Shown: positions 17,532 through 26,350, numbered from the stretch's first letter. The stretch: DNA of 64,000 nucleotides from Methanobrevibacter sp. (GCF_015062985.1 NZ_SUTI01000008.1:1-64000); one strand, 5' to 3'. Translations and numbers: made by a program. The notes: generated by a model from the letters alone, not told the origin.

Positions 17532-19337
17532 ATGAATTTATCTAAAACACTAAAAACTATTATAAAATTACTCAAACCATTAAAAAAGAATATAATTTCG
17601 CTTTTTCTCATTGTTGCATTCTTGTTGATTGATGTTTACTGTAACTTGACCCTGCCGGCATATACTGCAGATATTGTTGATGTCGGTATACGAAACACTG
17701 ATTTCAGCTACATAATAAATGTTGGAACCATGATGATGGCCATGGTTTTGGTTGGTGTCTTGGCTACAATAGGACTTTCATACTTCTCAAGCAAGGTATC
17801 TGCGGCATATGGGAGAGACTTAAGGAAGATAAGTTACGAAAAGATTTTGAAATTTTCAAATTTTGAATTGAATAAGATATCAAGAGCATCCCTTATCACA
17901 CGTAATACCAACGATGTATATCAGATACAGATCTTTTTGGGATTATTTTTCACAACAATACTGTTTTCACCGATATTGGGTATTGGAAGTATAATTAAAG
18001 CGATGGAACTCGGAACCAATCTTTTATGGATTATTGCAGTTACATTTGCAGCTGTAAGCATACCTTTTATCCTGATATTCATAAAAACAGTGCCATACTT
18101 TAAAGTAATGCAGGAATTGACAGACAAGATTAATCAAACCTCCAGAGAAATATTGATTGGTATGCCTGTTATTAAGGCATTCGTAAGGCAAAACTATGAA
18201 GAAAAACGCTTTGAAAAGACCAATGAAGAATTCCGATCAGTAAACTTGAATGTTTTCAGAGTCCTTTTAATATTATTGCCTGCAATGACCCTGATTTTAA
18301 ATTTAATGATTGTCCTTATTCTCTACTTTGGCGCATATGATGCAATCAGAGGAGAAATATTGACAGGAACAATCATAGCATTCATCCAATATGCTACACA
18401 AATAGTGATGGCATTTTTAATGATGGGAGGATTCTTGGTAATGATTCCAAGGATTTTAGTGTCTGGAAGGCGTGTTGCTGAAGTGATAAACATGGAAATT
18501 TCAATCAGCGACGGGCCAATAGACAAGATTGATGATAATCCTATTATAGAATTTAAAAATGTTACATATAGTTTTCCAGGAAGTGAAAAGGAAATATTGA
18601 AGGATATTAATTTTAAATTGGAAAAAGGAAAAACCACAGCAATTATCGGAGGAACCGGAAGCGGAAAGTCTACAATTCTTAATCTGATTCCCCGCCTTCA
18701 GGATGTAAGTGACGGGGAAATTCTTGTAAATGGTAAAAATATCAAGGAATATAAGTTATCTGTCCTTAGGGATAGAATCTCCTATGCTCCTCAAAAGGCT
18801 ATTCTTTTTGAAGGGACAATAAGGTCAAATATGCTGATAGGCAAAGAGGATGCAAGCGATGAGGAGATTGAAAAGGCATTGAAAATGGCGGAAGTGGACT
18901 TTATAGAAAGTCTTGATGATGCGGTTTCACAGGGTGCATCTAATTTCTCAGGAGGACAGAAGCAGCGCCTTCAGCTGGCAAGGTCAGTAATAGCTGAACG
19001 TGACTTTTACCTGTTTGATGACTGTTTTTCCGCATTGGATATGAATACTGAAGCGAAAGTGAAAGAAAACATTAAAAATCTAAAGGAAAACTCATCAATG
19101 CTCATTGTCTCACAGAGGATTTCAACAATCATGGATGCCGATGAGATAATTGTGCTTGATGAAGGTGAGATTATAGATAAAGGCAGTCATGATTACTTGA
19201 ATGAAAATTGTGGTGTTTATAGTGAAATTGTAGCCTCTCAAATAGAGCAGTCCAAAGAGATGCTGTATGATGATGAGGAATCATCCAATTTTATTATAGA
19301 TACAAGTATTATTAAGAAAACTACAGGGGGCAAATGA
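17532..19337 (+). CDS. Heterodimeric ABC exporter, subunit A (degenerate site)
   Basis: A 601-residue half-transporter with six membrane helices in residues 1-310 and a nucleotide-binding domain from about residue 335. Walker A is GGTGSGKST, the signature is FSGGQKQR, and Walker B reads YLFDDCFSALD with Asp in place of the catalytic Glu. This is the pattern of the degenerate site in TM287/288- and LmrCD-type heterodimers. The partner follows at once. Likely cargo is a drug-like or lipid compound. The operon is controlled by the palindrome at 17463. Confidence 0.93.
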   Translation: MNLSKTLKTIIKLLKPLKKNIISLFLIVAFLLIDVYCNLTLPAYTADIVDVGIRNTDFSYIINVGTMMMAMVLVGVLATIGLSYFSSKVSAAYGRDLRKISYEKILKFSNFELNKISRASLITRNTNDVYQIQIFLGLFFTTILFSPILGIGSIIKAMELGTNLLWIIAVTFAAVSIPFILIFIKTVPYFKVMQELTDKINQTSREILIGMPVIKAFVRQNYEEKRFEKTNEEFRSVNLNVFRVLLILLPAMTLILNLMIVLILYFGAYDAIRGEILTGTIIAFIQYATQIVMAFLMMGGFLVMIPRILVSGRRVAEVINMEISISDGPIDKIDDNPIIEFKNVTYSFPGSEKEILKDINFKLEKGKTTAIIGGTGSGKSTILNLIPRLQDVSDGEILVNGKNIKEYKLSVLRDRISYAPQKAILFEGTIRSNMLIGKEDASDEEIEKALKMAEVDFIESLDDAVSQGASNFSGGQKQRLQLARSVIAERDFYLFDDCFSALDMNTEAKVKENIKNLKENSSMLIVSQRISTIMDADEIIVLDEGEIIDKGSHDYLNENCGVYSEIVASQIEQSKEMLYDDEESSNFIIDTSIIKKTTGGK

Positions 19338-19338
19338 T

Positions 19339-21132
19339 ATGGCAAGAAAACCGAGAAGAGCGCCTCCTGAAAAGCCGGCAAATACCAAAAAATCCATAAA
19401 AAACATTTTAAGTCTTTTAATGGGATATAAATTAAAGTTAAGTTTGACAGTTATTTGTGGCGTCATATCAACAGTATTTTCAGTAATCAGTCCTCTTCTG
19501 ATAGGATTTGCCACAACTGCAATATTTGACGGCATAAACTCAGGAAACATGAACATAGAATACATTCTCAATCTGCTTGTCATAGTCGTAATCTTGTATG
19601 TTGTAAGTTCAGTTTTCTCATATCTTCAAAGCTATCTCCTTTTAGACATTACAACCGACATAAGCTATAATCTAAGAAGGGATTTAATCGAAAAGATAAC
19701 TCATCTGTCAATGGGGGACATGGATAGGAATACAAGGGGAGATATCTTATCAAGAATTACCAATGATGTTGATTCCCTGCAGTCAGGTATCGTTCAGACA
19801 TTCAACCAGTTTTTGACAGGTGTCGTCACTATAATAGGTGTTACAGTAATGATGCTGTCCATTAATCTATGGATGACACTCACTGTAATAGTGCTCGTTC
19901 CGATTGCATTTTTCATTATAATTAAGGTAACCAAATTCTCACAGAACTATTATCTAAAGCAATTGGAATACAGGGGAAGGCTCAACGGACAGATTGAAGA
20001 GTCTTTCACCGGTCATGAAATCATACGTTCATTCAACCAGGAAGAAGAATCCATGAATGTCTTTGAAGAGGAAAATGAAAACTGGTATGATCAGGAATGG
20101 AAATCCAAATTCTTTTCAAGCTTATCAGGTCCTTTGGTGCACTTCATTTCCAATCTTCAATATGTTATAATATCAGTTCTTGGGGCCGTTCTAGTACTTC
20201 AAAATGCAATAAGCGTTGGGGATATTTTGGCATTTATACAATACTCCAAAAATTTCACAACACCAATCGAGCAGATAACAAGAATTATGAACTTGGTACA
20301 GACTGCAATGGCTGCAAGCGAGAGGATATTCGACTTTTTGGAAATTGGTGTTGAAGAAAACCCATATGAAGAGAAAATCGAGGAAATCACAGATGAAATC
20401 AGTTTTGAAAATGTCAGCTTCGGATATGATGAAGACGAACTGATCATTAAGGATTTGTCATTCAAGGTCAAAAAAGGAGAAAAGATAGCTATTGTGGGTG
20501 AAACCGGAGCGGGCAAGACAACTATCGTAAAACTGCTCATGAGATTCTATGATTTAAACGGCGGTGAAATAAAGATTGATGGTGTAAACATCAACAGATA
20601 CGACAAGCACAGCATCAGGTCTCTTATAGGTATGGTGCTTCAGGATTCATGGCTTTTCAATGACACTATATTCAACAATATCCGCTATGGAAAACTGGAT
20701 GCCACTGAAGAAGAAGTCATTGCAGCTTCAAAAGAGGCCCATGCGGATCATTTCATAATGCAGAGCGCTGAAGGATATGAAATGATGCTGAATGAGGATG
20801 TTGACAATATTTCCCATGGCCAAAAGCAGCTTTTGACAATTGCAAGAACCATTCTTTCAAACAAACAGATACTGATTCTGGATGAAGCTACCTCATCAGT
20901 GGATACAAGAACAGAAAAGCTTATCCAAAGAGCAATGGACAGGCTGATGAAAAACAGGACAAGCTTCATCATAGCACATAGGCTTTCAACTGTAAGGGAT
21001 GCAGACAAGATTCTTGTAATAGAAGACGGCCATATTATTGAGCAGGGAACACATGAAGAATTGCTGGAACAGAAAGGATATTACTATAATACCCTGAATG
21101 CTCAAAAAGGGAGGATTGCATATGAAGACTGA
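19339..21132 (+). CDS. Heterodimeric ABC exporter, subunit B
   Basis: The 597-residue partner of the preceding gene has a short basic N-terminus (MARKPRRAPPEKPANTKK), six membrane helices and a nucleotide-binding domain with GETGAGKTT. Walker B is intact (ILILDEATSSVD). The signature reads ISHGQKQ rather than SGGQ, the complementary deviation expected in the second half of an asymmetric exporter. The ATG lies one base after the upstream stop, so expression is coupled. The MarR gene overlaps its 3' end. Confidence 0.93.
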   Translation: MARKPRRAPPEKPANTKKSIKNILSLLMGYKLKLSLTVICGVISTVFSVISPLLIGFATTAIFDGINSGNMNIEYILNLLVIVVILYVVSSVFSYLQSYLLLDITTDISYNLRRDLIEKITHLSMGDMDRNTRGDILSRITNDVDSLQSGIVQTFNQFLTGVVTIIGVTVMMLSINLWMTLTVIVLVPIAFFIIIKVTKFSQNYYLKQLEYRGRLNGQIEESFTGHEIIRSFNQEEESMNVFEEENENWYDQEWKSKFFSSLSGPLVHFISNLQYVIISVLGAVLVLQNAISVGDILAFIQYSKNFTTPIEQITRIMNLVQTAMAASERIFDFLEIGVEENPYEEKIEEITDEISFENVSFGYDEDELIIKDLSFKVKKGEKIAIVGETGAGKTTIVKLLMRFYDLNGGEIKIDGVNINRYDKHSIRSLIGMVLQDSWLFNDTIFNNIRYGKLDATEEEVIAASKEAHADHFIMQSAEGYEMMLNEDVDNISHGQKQLLTIARTILSNKQILILDEATSSVDTRTEKLIQRAMDRLMKNRTSFIIAHRLSTVRDADKILVIEDGHIIEQGTHEELLEQKGYYYNTLNAQKGRIAYED

Positions 21133-21667
21133 TGAGATAAACAATCGGTTATTGTTCTACCAGTTCTCCATGATAAATGAAATTTTGGACCAAAGAAATA
21201 AGAAGCAAAATCCTGAAATGAAAAGCATTACTAAGGGTCAGGGAAGATTGATTCTTCTTTTAAAGCGAAAGGATAAGATATCTACCAAGGTATTGTCTGA
21301 AATTCTGAATATCAGTGTCAGTTCACTTAATGAAACCCTGAACAAATTGGAACAGAAGAACCTCATTAAAAAAGTCCCGTCACAAATGGACAAAAGAGTC
21401 CTGCTAATCGAGCTGACTGAAGAAGGAAGAAACATCAAATTTGAAGAGCCAGGGGATATTGACATTTTCGACTCTTTAAGCGAAGAAGAAAAAGAGAATC
21501 TGAACGATTACCTGAATCGCCTGATATTGGAGATTCACAATAAGTTCAAGGAAGAGGATCCCGAAAAGTACGAAAAGATTATCAAAAATAGGCAGGAAAT
21601 CTTTGAAAAATACTTTAAAAATGATAATCATTATGAAGAATGGATAAGATTGATGACCTGCAAATAA
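21122..21667 (+). CDS. MarR-family transcriptional regulator
   Basis: About 181 residues with a winged helix (KGQGRLILLLKRKDKISTKVLSEILNIS, then SSLNETLNKLEQKNLIKK) and the wing segment DKRVLLIELTEEG. A long acidic C-terminal helix region follows. The ATG at 21122 follows GGGAGGATTG; an upstream in-frame GTG/TTG-type start at 21098 would lie inside the exporter gene. It overlaps the last codons of subunit B and is the last gene of the operon. It probably represses the operon by binding the palindrome at 17463 and responds to an exported compound. Confidence 0.88.
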   Translation: MKTDEINNRLLFYQFSMINEILDQRNKKQNPEMKSITKGQGRLILLLKRKDKISTKVLSEILNISVSSLNETLNKLEQKNLIKKVPSQMDKRVLLIELTEEGRNIKFEEPGDIDIFDSLSEEEKENLNDYLNRLILEIHNKFKEEDPEKYEKIIKNRQEIFEKYFKNDNHYEEWIRLMTCK

Positions 21668-21683
21668 AAAATAGAAAAAGCCA

Positions 21684-21708
21684 GTTGGAATCATTTCCAA
21701 CCGGGGAA
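21684..21708. terminator. Bidirectional terminator between convergent genes
   Basis: GTTGGAA (21684-21690) pairs with TTCCAAC (21695-21701) with a four-base loop. It lies between the MarR gene (plus) and the DUF169 gene (minus), with A-rich sequence to its left and a weaker T content to its right, so it fits better as the end of the minus-strand transcript. Confidence 0.45.
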
Positions 21709-21723
21709 TATCTTTAATGGAAT

Positions 21724-22530
21724 TCAGGATTCATCAAACTTTTTTAGGAAATCTGTCTGGAGAACACTGTTATCGCTTATCTCTTCCAGCTTCAGGAATA
21801 ATTTCCAAGGCATTGATAAATTCAAATAGTCATTTGGAATAAAGTGTTTCATTTTGCTTCTTCCTGCAAAGTCAATCGGGCCTAAAACAGGTTTAGGGTC
21901 ATCGCTTTCTTCTTGCTCAAATACAAAATTGCCCATAGCCTGACAAGCTGAAGCCTGAGGAGTCAATATGTATGAGTCCTTAGTTCTGAATGATGAATTG
22001 ATTTGTATCAGCGCGGTTAACTCGATTGGATTAACTGTAAAAATAACTGATTTTGGTATTTCCCCATCTTCCAGGTTTTCAATTCCTTTAAAGATTACAT
22101 AATCTTCACTATCGTAGATTGGCCTATTTTGAATATTGGTTTTTGCAGTTTCAAAGTCGCAATATATTCTCTCACCATGTCTAAACATTTCACGTGTCGG
22201 TTTGGCAAAGTTTTCCAGTCTTTTCAGGTATGCCTCTTTATCCGGAGCGGAATCGACACCTAATGAAAGAAATGATGCCTGAAAGTTTACAGCATCCTCA
22301 TTGGCAAGACCGGTTCCCCAGCCAAAACCTGAAGAAATCCCTCCACAGGTAATGTTTTCACGGCCAAAGCATGTTGTTTTTCTTTTTGCAATTGTCTGTG
22401 CAATAAAACTCATTACACATCCGCCTTTACCTTCTTTAGGACCTATTGCATATTCGGGTTTAGTGTCACTTTTCAGCAATGCGATTGGCGGAAATCTCAT
22501 GTTCAGTCCTTGTGATATTTTGCTTTGCAT
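21724..22530 (-). CDS. DUF169 protein
   Basis: 268 residues. The start QGLNMRFPPIALLKS, the GGCVMSFIAQTIAKRKTTCFGRE stretch and ACQAMGNFVFEQEE match the DUF169 family, widespread in anaerobes and methanogens. Conserved cysteines (GGCV, TTCFG, ITCGG, ACQ) hint at metal or cofactor binding, but the function is unknown. The ATG is preceded by GAGGTAG, and a TATA-like ATATATAC lies about 45 bases upstream on the minus strand. Confidence 0.85.
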   Translation of the reverse strand: MQSKISQGLNMRFPPIALLKSDTKPEYAIGPKEGKGGCVMSFIAQTIAKRKTTCFGRENITCGGISSGFGWGTGLANEDAVNFQASFLSLGVDSAPDKEAYLKRLENFAKPTREMFRHGERIYCDFETAKTNIQNRPIYDSEDYVIFKGIENLEDGEIPKSVIFTVNPIELTALIQINSSFRTKDSYILTPQASACQAMGNFVFEQEESDDPKPVLGPIDFAGRSKMKHFIPNDYLNLSMPWKLFLKLEEISDNSVLQTDFLKKFDES

Positions 22531-22710
22531 AATAACTACCTCGTTAATGATAGTTTATATGTGGTCAGTATATATTGGTTTTGAAATGATTCCTGTTTTT
22601 TATGAGATGTCTCATTTAGTAATATTTTTGATTAATATTTTTTAACTTCCGAACAAAATCTTAAATATTAAGGAAGGCATTTGCATATTTGGTGCAATGT
22701 TTTTTTTCTA

Positions 22711-22776
22711 GCGGATATTCATCATCTAAACCATAAGCCTTGAGGTCGATGATGTTTAAAGATTCTTATGGAAAGA
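22711..22776 (+). other. Possible H-type RNA pseudoknot
   Basis: CATCATC (22720-22726) can pair with GATGATG (22748-22754), and CCATAAG (22731-22737) with CTTATGG (22765-22771). The order of the four arms is the interlocked order of an H-type pseudoknot with two 7-base stems. It follows a hairpin with TTGCA/TGCAA arms and a T8 run at 22700-22707. No gene covers it. The strand is not certain. Confidence 0.4.
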
Positions 22777-22863
22777 TTTATATTGCCATAAATTAATATA
22801 ACAATTGTTAATTTTTCTGGTACGTCAAATTCATAAGGAGACTAGTCATTTGATGTTTTTTTA
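22775..22863 (+). ncRNA. Candidate short RNA ending in a terminator-like hairpin
   Basis: ATTTATATT at about 22775-22783 is TATA-like. About 25 bases later a possible RNA begins near 22803. ACGTCAAAT (22822-22830) pairs with ATTTGATGT (22848-22856) as a 9-base stem and is followed by T7. The single non-Watson-Crick pair is G-U on the plus strand but would be C-A on the minus strand, which favours the plus strand. It could be a terminated leader or a small RNA. Confidence 0.4.
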
Positions 22864-22891
22864 TTAACTTGAGTATATTCCATCTAAAAAG

Positions 22892-22975
22892 CCCGCTGTG
22901 GAGGAACTGCAGCTATTGGTGCACTGTTTGGTGATAACTTAAAAAACAGAATAATTAATTGTTTTAAGTGATATT
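22892..22975 (+). pseudogene. C-terminal gene remnant
   Basis: A short frame of 27 codons reads ARCGGTAAIGALFGDNLK and then NRIINCFK before a stop that overlaps the next gene's leader. It is GC-richer than the gap around it, opens directly after an in-frame TAA and has no start codon. It looks like the tail of a decayed small protein. I do not recognise the family. Confidence 0.3.
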
Positions 22976-23179
22976 ATGAGTTTTAATTTAAAATTTAAGG
23001 ATATTGATGAAATTAGAGAACTAAAAAGTGAAGATTATACCATAAATGATTTGTTGAATGAGTTGGATTTATCCGCTCAAACCATTGTTGCGAAACAGAA
23101 TGGGGAACTGACCCTTGAAGAAAGCGTAATAAATGACGGTGACGAGATAAAATTGGTTCAGATTATTTATGGAGGATAA
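22976..23179 (+). CDS. ThiS/MoaD-like sulfur carrier protein
   Basis: This 67-residue beta-grasp protein has the pattern YTINDLLNELDLSAQTIVAKQNGE and ends in the Gly-Gly tail (IYGG) that is adenylated and thiocarboxylated in ThiS, MoaD and SAMP proteins. It could serve thiamine, molybdopterin or tRNA sulfur transfer, or a SAMP-like role. No adenylating enzyme is adjacent. AAGTGAT precedes the ATG. The TIR-like gene follows 32 bases later on the same strand. Confidence 0.88.
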   Translation: MSFNLKFKDIDEIRELKSEDYTINDLLNELDLSAQTIVAKQNGELTLEESVINDGDEIKLVQIIYGG

Positions 23180-23211
23180 TTTTTCACTGATTAAGAATAG
23201 GGAGTGGTTTC

Positions 23212-23637
23212 ATGTCAGATGAAAATGAAAAAAGGGTTTATAATCTGCTTATAACCAGAGGTATTGATCCGGATGACCAATATGGCTTTTATAAGGAGAG
23301 AATTGATAGTCAAAGCGATTTCTTATATAATGAATATAATACACAAGACAATGATTTAACTGATGACCTGTTTAATGAGGTTGATGTGACAGTATTATTG
23401 TTTGGACTGTATCACAACAATCAGGAGCTATTTGAGGAATTGATTGCCAAATCCAACCAATTTAATGTTCCTATACTTTTAATTCGCTTTTTCGGTATGG
23501 AATATATATTAAAAGAATTGGAGGAAAGATCCGATGCGGTAGTTGGATGGAATCCCCATTGTATTGTGGATGCAATCGAAACTCTTGTAGATGGTGAAAA
23601 TTGGGTAAAACCATGTGATTTGGGCGAAGAGCCTTAG
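23212..23637 (+). CDS. TIR-like protein of the MTH538 family (DUF1863)
   Basis: 141 residues. The core VDVTVLLFGLYHNNQELFEE, the strand PILLIRFFG and the C-terminal VVGWNPHCIVDAIETL match the MTH538 family of Methanothermobacter, whose fold is flavodoxin/TIR-like. The VVGWN motif also occurs in ThsB-type Thoeris proteins. The usual N-terminal phosphate-binding strand is unclear here, since the first 45 residues are acidic and divergent. No NAD-consuming effector (ThsA-like) lies nearby, so a defence role is unproven. AGGGAGTGG gives a good start site. Confidence 0.72.
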   Translation: MSDENEKRVYNLLITRGIDPDDQYGFYKERIDSQSDFLYNEYNTQDNDLTDDLFNEVDVTVLLFGLYHNNQELFEELIAKSNQFNVPILLIRFFGMEYILKELEERSDAVVGWNPHCIVDAIETLVDGENWVKPCDLGEEP

Positions 23638-23714
23638 TTTCGCTCAACTGTCATATCACCAAAAAAATAGCTGTTAAAAATAATTTTATATTAGAAAAAT
23701 GGAGAAACAGGTAT

Positions 23715-25118
23715 TTAAATCATACCTGTCAGGAATAAGGTTATATTTGAAATTGTTGCAGAACCGAGATATGTTCCGGTAATTACGATTAAAGCAACGA
23801 TGACTCCTTTCCAGCCGATTCTCTTGAACTCTTCCCAATCTTTACCGATTGCAATACCAACATAACCGAGGAATGCTGTACATATTGTAGTTAGCTCGAC
23901 TTGAGAAACATAATGGGCTAAAAAATCAGCGGTTGGAGCGCCGGGAATAGCTGCCAACAAACCGATTATACTGATAAAGACGATTGATGGAATATGGACA
24001 GGGAAAATCCTTTCAAGGGACATGCCTATAATGGTAATTAGTGAAATGATAAGCATCGCAATAAATGCACCAACAAAGGAAGCGTTATAACCAACGACAC
24101 TTCCAACGGCTACAATGATTGAAAATCCAAATAGCAATGCGCCCCATCTTTTAAGTTTGCCGAAACTTAATTTATCTGAAGAATCATCATCTTCATCCAT
24201 ATCATCAGGAACATACCCGTCATCATCAATGTGAGCATTGCCTTTACCTAAAATTGGGGATAGCCATTTATAGAGCTTTTCTGCAAGCGGCAGGGAAATG
24301 AAGATACACATGTAAATTCCCAAACAGAATGAAAGGATATTACTGCATCCTGCAAATGCTTCCAGTTGGGTAGCCATGGCAGGGTTCATATGCACTAACG
24401 GAACCAATGCAGCAGCATTCATACTTGCACTTCCTATACCTGATGCCATTGCAAAGGCATACGGATGGTATGGTATGAGCGAAACACATATGCTTGATAA
24501 GAAACTGATATATGGGGTACCGATAATTGATCCTATTACAAAAATAGCTAAAACTCCACGCGCCTCGGGAGAGTTAAAACCGTATTTGTCAATGATGATT
24601 CCAAGGTTAGGTTCACGACAAATGGAACTCGCCATACCTATAACTTCTCTTCTAAAACCTAAAAGCAAAGCGACAGGCAATGCTATAAGGGTACCTAAAT
24701 CACCAAAAAGCTGCAAGACCAAAGCGGGACCTACTTGAAAAATAATGCCGATTGATTGTCCGCTTGAAATAGCTAATTTACAAATCAAAACACCTATAAG
24801 CAGAACCATAACCCCTTCGGCCACTTTTGCCTGCTCCTCATCTATGTATTTAAAGGGTTTTGCCAAGTAAAGGGCCAATCCCATAACTAAGGAATAGATT
24901 AACGGCAATAATAGAAAGCTGATTGTGTCTGTTATTTTGATTTCTATAACTCCAATGGACATTGAAATAATAACCAAAATCAATACAACAACTGTTAAAT
25001 TATACTCTCTCCATGGAGGTCTTCTTTTAATTGCCCTATCCGCTCTTCGCCTATATCTGTGCTGCTTAAATCTGCGCTGTTTTCGCATGTGCTTTTTTTC
25101 CAACTCTTGTTTGTGCAT
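23715..25118 (-). CDS. DUF3100 membrane protein (putative transporter)
   Basis: 467 residues with a very basic N-terminus (about 40 residues of Arg/Lys/His) and about 11 membrane helices split by an acidic loop (DDDGYVPDDMDEDDDSSD). The helices carry small-residue motifs (ASGIGSASMNAAALVP, FGDLGTLIALPVALLLGFRREVIG) typical of DUF3100 proteins, which resemble symporters. The substrate is unknown. The start is uncertain: ATG 25118 has no ribosome-binding site, while AGGAGGG at 25148-25154 points to an ATT eight codons upstream. A structured leader precedes it. Confidence 0.82.
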   Translation of the reverse strand: MHKQELEKKHMRKQRRFKQHRYRRRADRAIKRRPPWREYNLTVVVLILVIISMSIGVIEIKITDTISFLLLPLIYSLVMGLALYLAKPFKYIDEEQAKVAEGVMVLLIGVLICKLAISSGQSIGIIFQVGPALVLQLFGDLGTLIALPVALLLGFRREVIGMASSICREPNLGIIIDKYGFNSPEARGVLAIFVIGSIIGTPYISFLSSICVSLIPYHPYAFAMASGIGSASMNAAALVPLVHMNPAMATQLEAFAGCSNILSFCLGIYMCIFISLPLAEKLYKWLSPILGKGNAHIDDDGYVPDDMDEDDDSSDKLSFGKLKRWGALLFGFSIIVAVGSVVGYNASFVGAFIAMLIISLITIIGMSLERIFPVHIPSIVFISIIGLLAAIPGAPTADFLAHYVSQVELTTICTAFLGYVGIAIGKDWEEFKRIGWKGVIVALIVITGTYLGSATISNITLFLTGMI

Positions 25119-25162
25119 ATGCTTTGAAAAATCGTCAGAAATAAAATCCCTCCTGAAGTCTT

Positions 25163-25235
25163 GAACAATAGGGCATCAAAACATTCGTTTCACCACCCAA
25201 AGCAGCGGTTTTTGCATACTTTGAATGGATTGTTC
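25163..25235 (-). promoter_or_regulatory. Riboswitch-like structured leader of the DUF3100 gene
   Basis: Read on the minus strand, GAACAAT (25235-25229) pairs with ATTGTTC (25169-25163) as a closing stem. CATTC (25227-25223) pairs with GAATG (25186-25182), and ACCGC (25209-25205) pairs with GTGGT (25196-25192). The third stem has a G-U pair on this strand but a mismatch on the other, which favours a minus-strand RNA. The closing stem ends about 8 bases before the AGGAGGG ribosome-binding site, well placed to control initiation. I cannot assign it to a known riboswitch class. Confidence 0.5.
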
Positions 25236-25359
25236 GAAAAATGTTACTTTTTTGTTTACCTATAATTAAAATTCTATTTGGTGTCATATAAAAATATAAC
25301 CACTTTTCTTTAACCAATTTTTCTTATAAGTTTATATTAAAATCATTTCTTGAAGGATT

Positions 25360-26151
25360 TTACATATATTTGACCTTGATTTCATTGTGAGGGATTGTTC
25401 TTTTAAAAGTCTTTTTAGGATATCCGATTATGAATGAGGAGTACATGTGCTTTTTCTTGTCTATCTGCGGGAAAAATTCCATTAGTTTGTCATGGTCTAT
25501 TTCGTCGGCTTTCAAAATGAAGAGTGAATAGAATCCTCCAAGCCCCAATGAATATGCCAAAAGTTCCATACGGGTATTTGCAATGACCGCACTTGTCTTG
25601 TCTGTTGAAAATGTCAGAATTAACTGCTTGCCCTGCCATAGTAGGGGATGATACTTTCTTGTTGACGGGTCTTTCAGATACTCTCCAAGCTGTTTAATTC
25701 TGAAAAACTCTTCCTCTTCAACTTTGATTATGTCATAGACGTGTTTCATGAAGTCATTCAGTCTTTTGTCCAGAACTACAAACTCCACATCCTGTTCGTT
25801 TTGGGCTGTTGGGGAGTAGTATGCACCTTCAAACAATTTGTCAAAAGTGAACTTGTCTATCTTTTTATTCTTAAACCAGCGTACTGATCGCCTTCGTTTT
25901 AGGAAGTTCAAAAGGTCATGATAGTTTAAAGGCGTGTCCTTGGCGTTGTATTCGACGATTCTGTCTTCATGTCCCTTAAAGATTTTAAGGGTTAGCGCAC
26001 CTGTCGGACAGATTGCCATGCAGTGTCCGCATTCAAAACAGTTGCTTCCCGTTTCAAAGGCCACTTCATCTATTTCTATATTGTCTCTGATACACACGGA
26101 TTTGCACTGGCCGCATCCGATGCACTTGTCTTCATAAATCATCAGCTTCAT
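25360..26151 (-). CDS. Nitroreductase-family protein with N-terminal ferredoxin
   Basis: 263 residues. The first 60 hold two 4Fe-4S motifs, CIGCGQCKSVC and CFECGHCMAIC. The nitroreductase fold begins near residue 85 (RRRSVRWFKNKKID) with the FMN-binding YSPTAQNEQDVEF segment. Such fused proteins reduce flavin-linked substrates with electrons from ferredoxin and are common in clostridia and methanogens. The substrate is unknown. The start ATG encodes MKLMIYEDKCIGCG. It has its own TATA-rich upstream region. Confidence 0.88.
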   Translation of the reverse strand: MKLMIYEDKCIGCGQCKSVCIRDNIEIDEVAFETGSNCFECGHCMAICPTGALTLKIFKGHEDRIVEYNAKDTPLNYHDLLNFLKRRRSVRWFKNKKIDKFTFDKLFEGAYYSPTAQNEQDVEFVVLDKRLNDFMKHVYDIIKVEEEEFFRIKQLGEYLKDPSTRKYHPLLWQGKQLILTFSTDKTSAVIANTRMELLAYSLGLGGFYSLFILKADEIDHDKLMEFFPQIDKKKHMYSSFIIGYPKKTFKRTIPHNEIKVKYM

Positions 26152-26245
26152 TTAAACCAAAACTCCATCTTTGTATAATATATATTTTACATTTTATATT
26201 ATATGTTTATTCTTTTAATTATTTATTGACATTTAATTAAACTAT

Positions 26246-26350
26246 CACTGGCTTTGATTGCAATTAGCATCAATATCATATACATTTATGGCTATGGCTG
26301 CGGGATTTAATGTGTTTGCGATATGCGGCGTTTTTGTGAAAAGTATTTAA
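26246..26350 (+). pseudogene. Possible membrane-protein remnant
   Basis: Two overlapping frames read like a hydrophobic helix tail: LSLALIAISINIIYIYG in one, then MAMAAGFNVFAICGVFVKSI ending in a stop in another. The stretch 26289-26340 is clearly GC-richer than the rest of the gap, as former coding DNA would be. There is no start or ribosome-binding site. The family is not identified. Confidence 0.25.

Noticed and set aside
23212..23637. Complete Thoeris defence locus
   Set aside because: No ThsA-like SIR2/effector or additional TIR gene is found within several kilobases.
25135..25317. Small minus-strand ORF before the DUF3100 gene
   Set aside because: It overlaps the structured leader, has no ribosome-binding site and no family resemblance.
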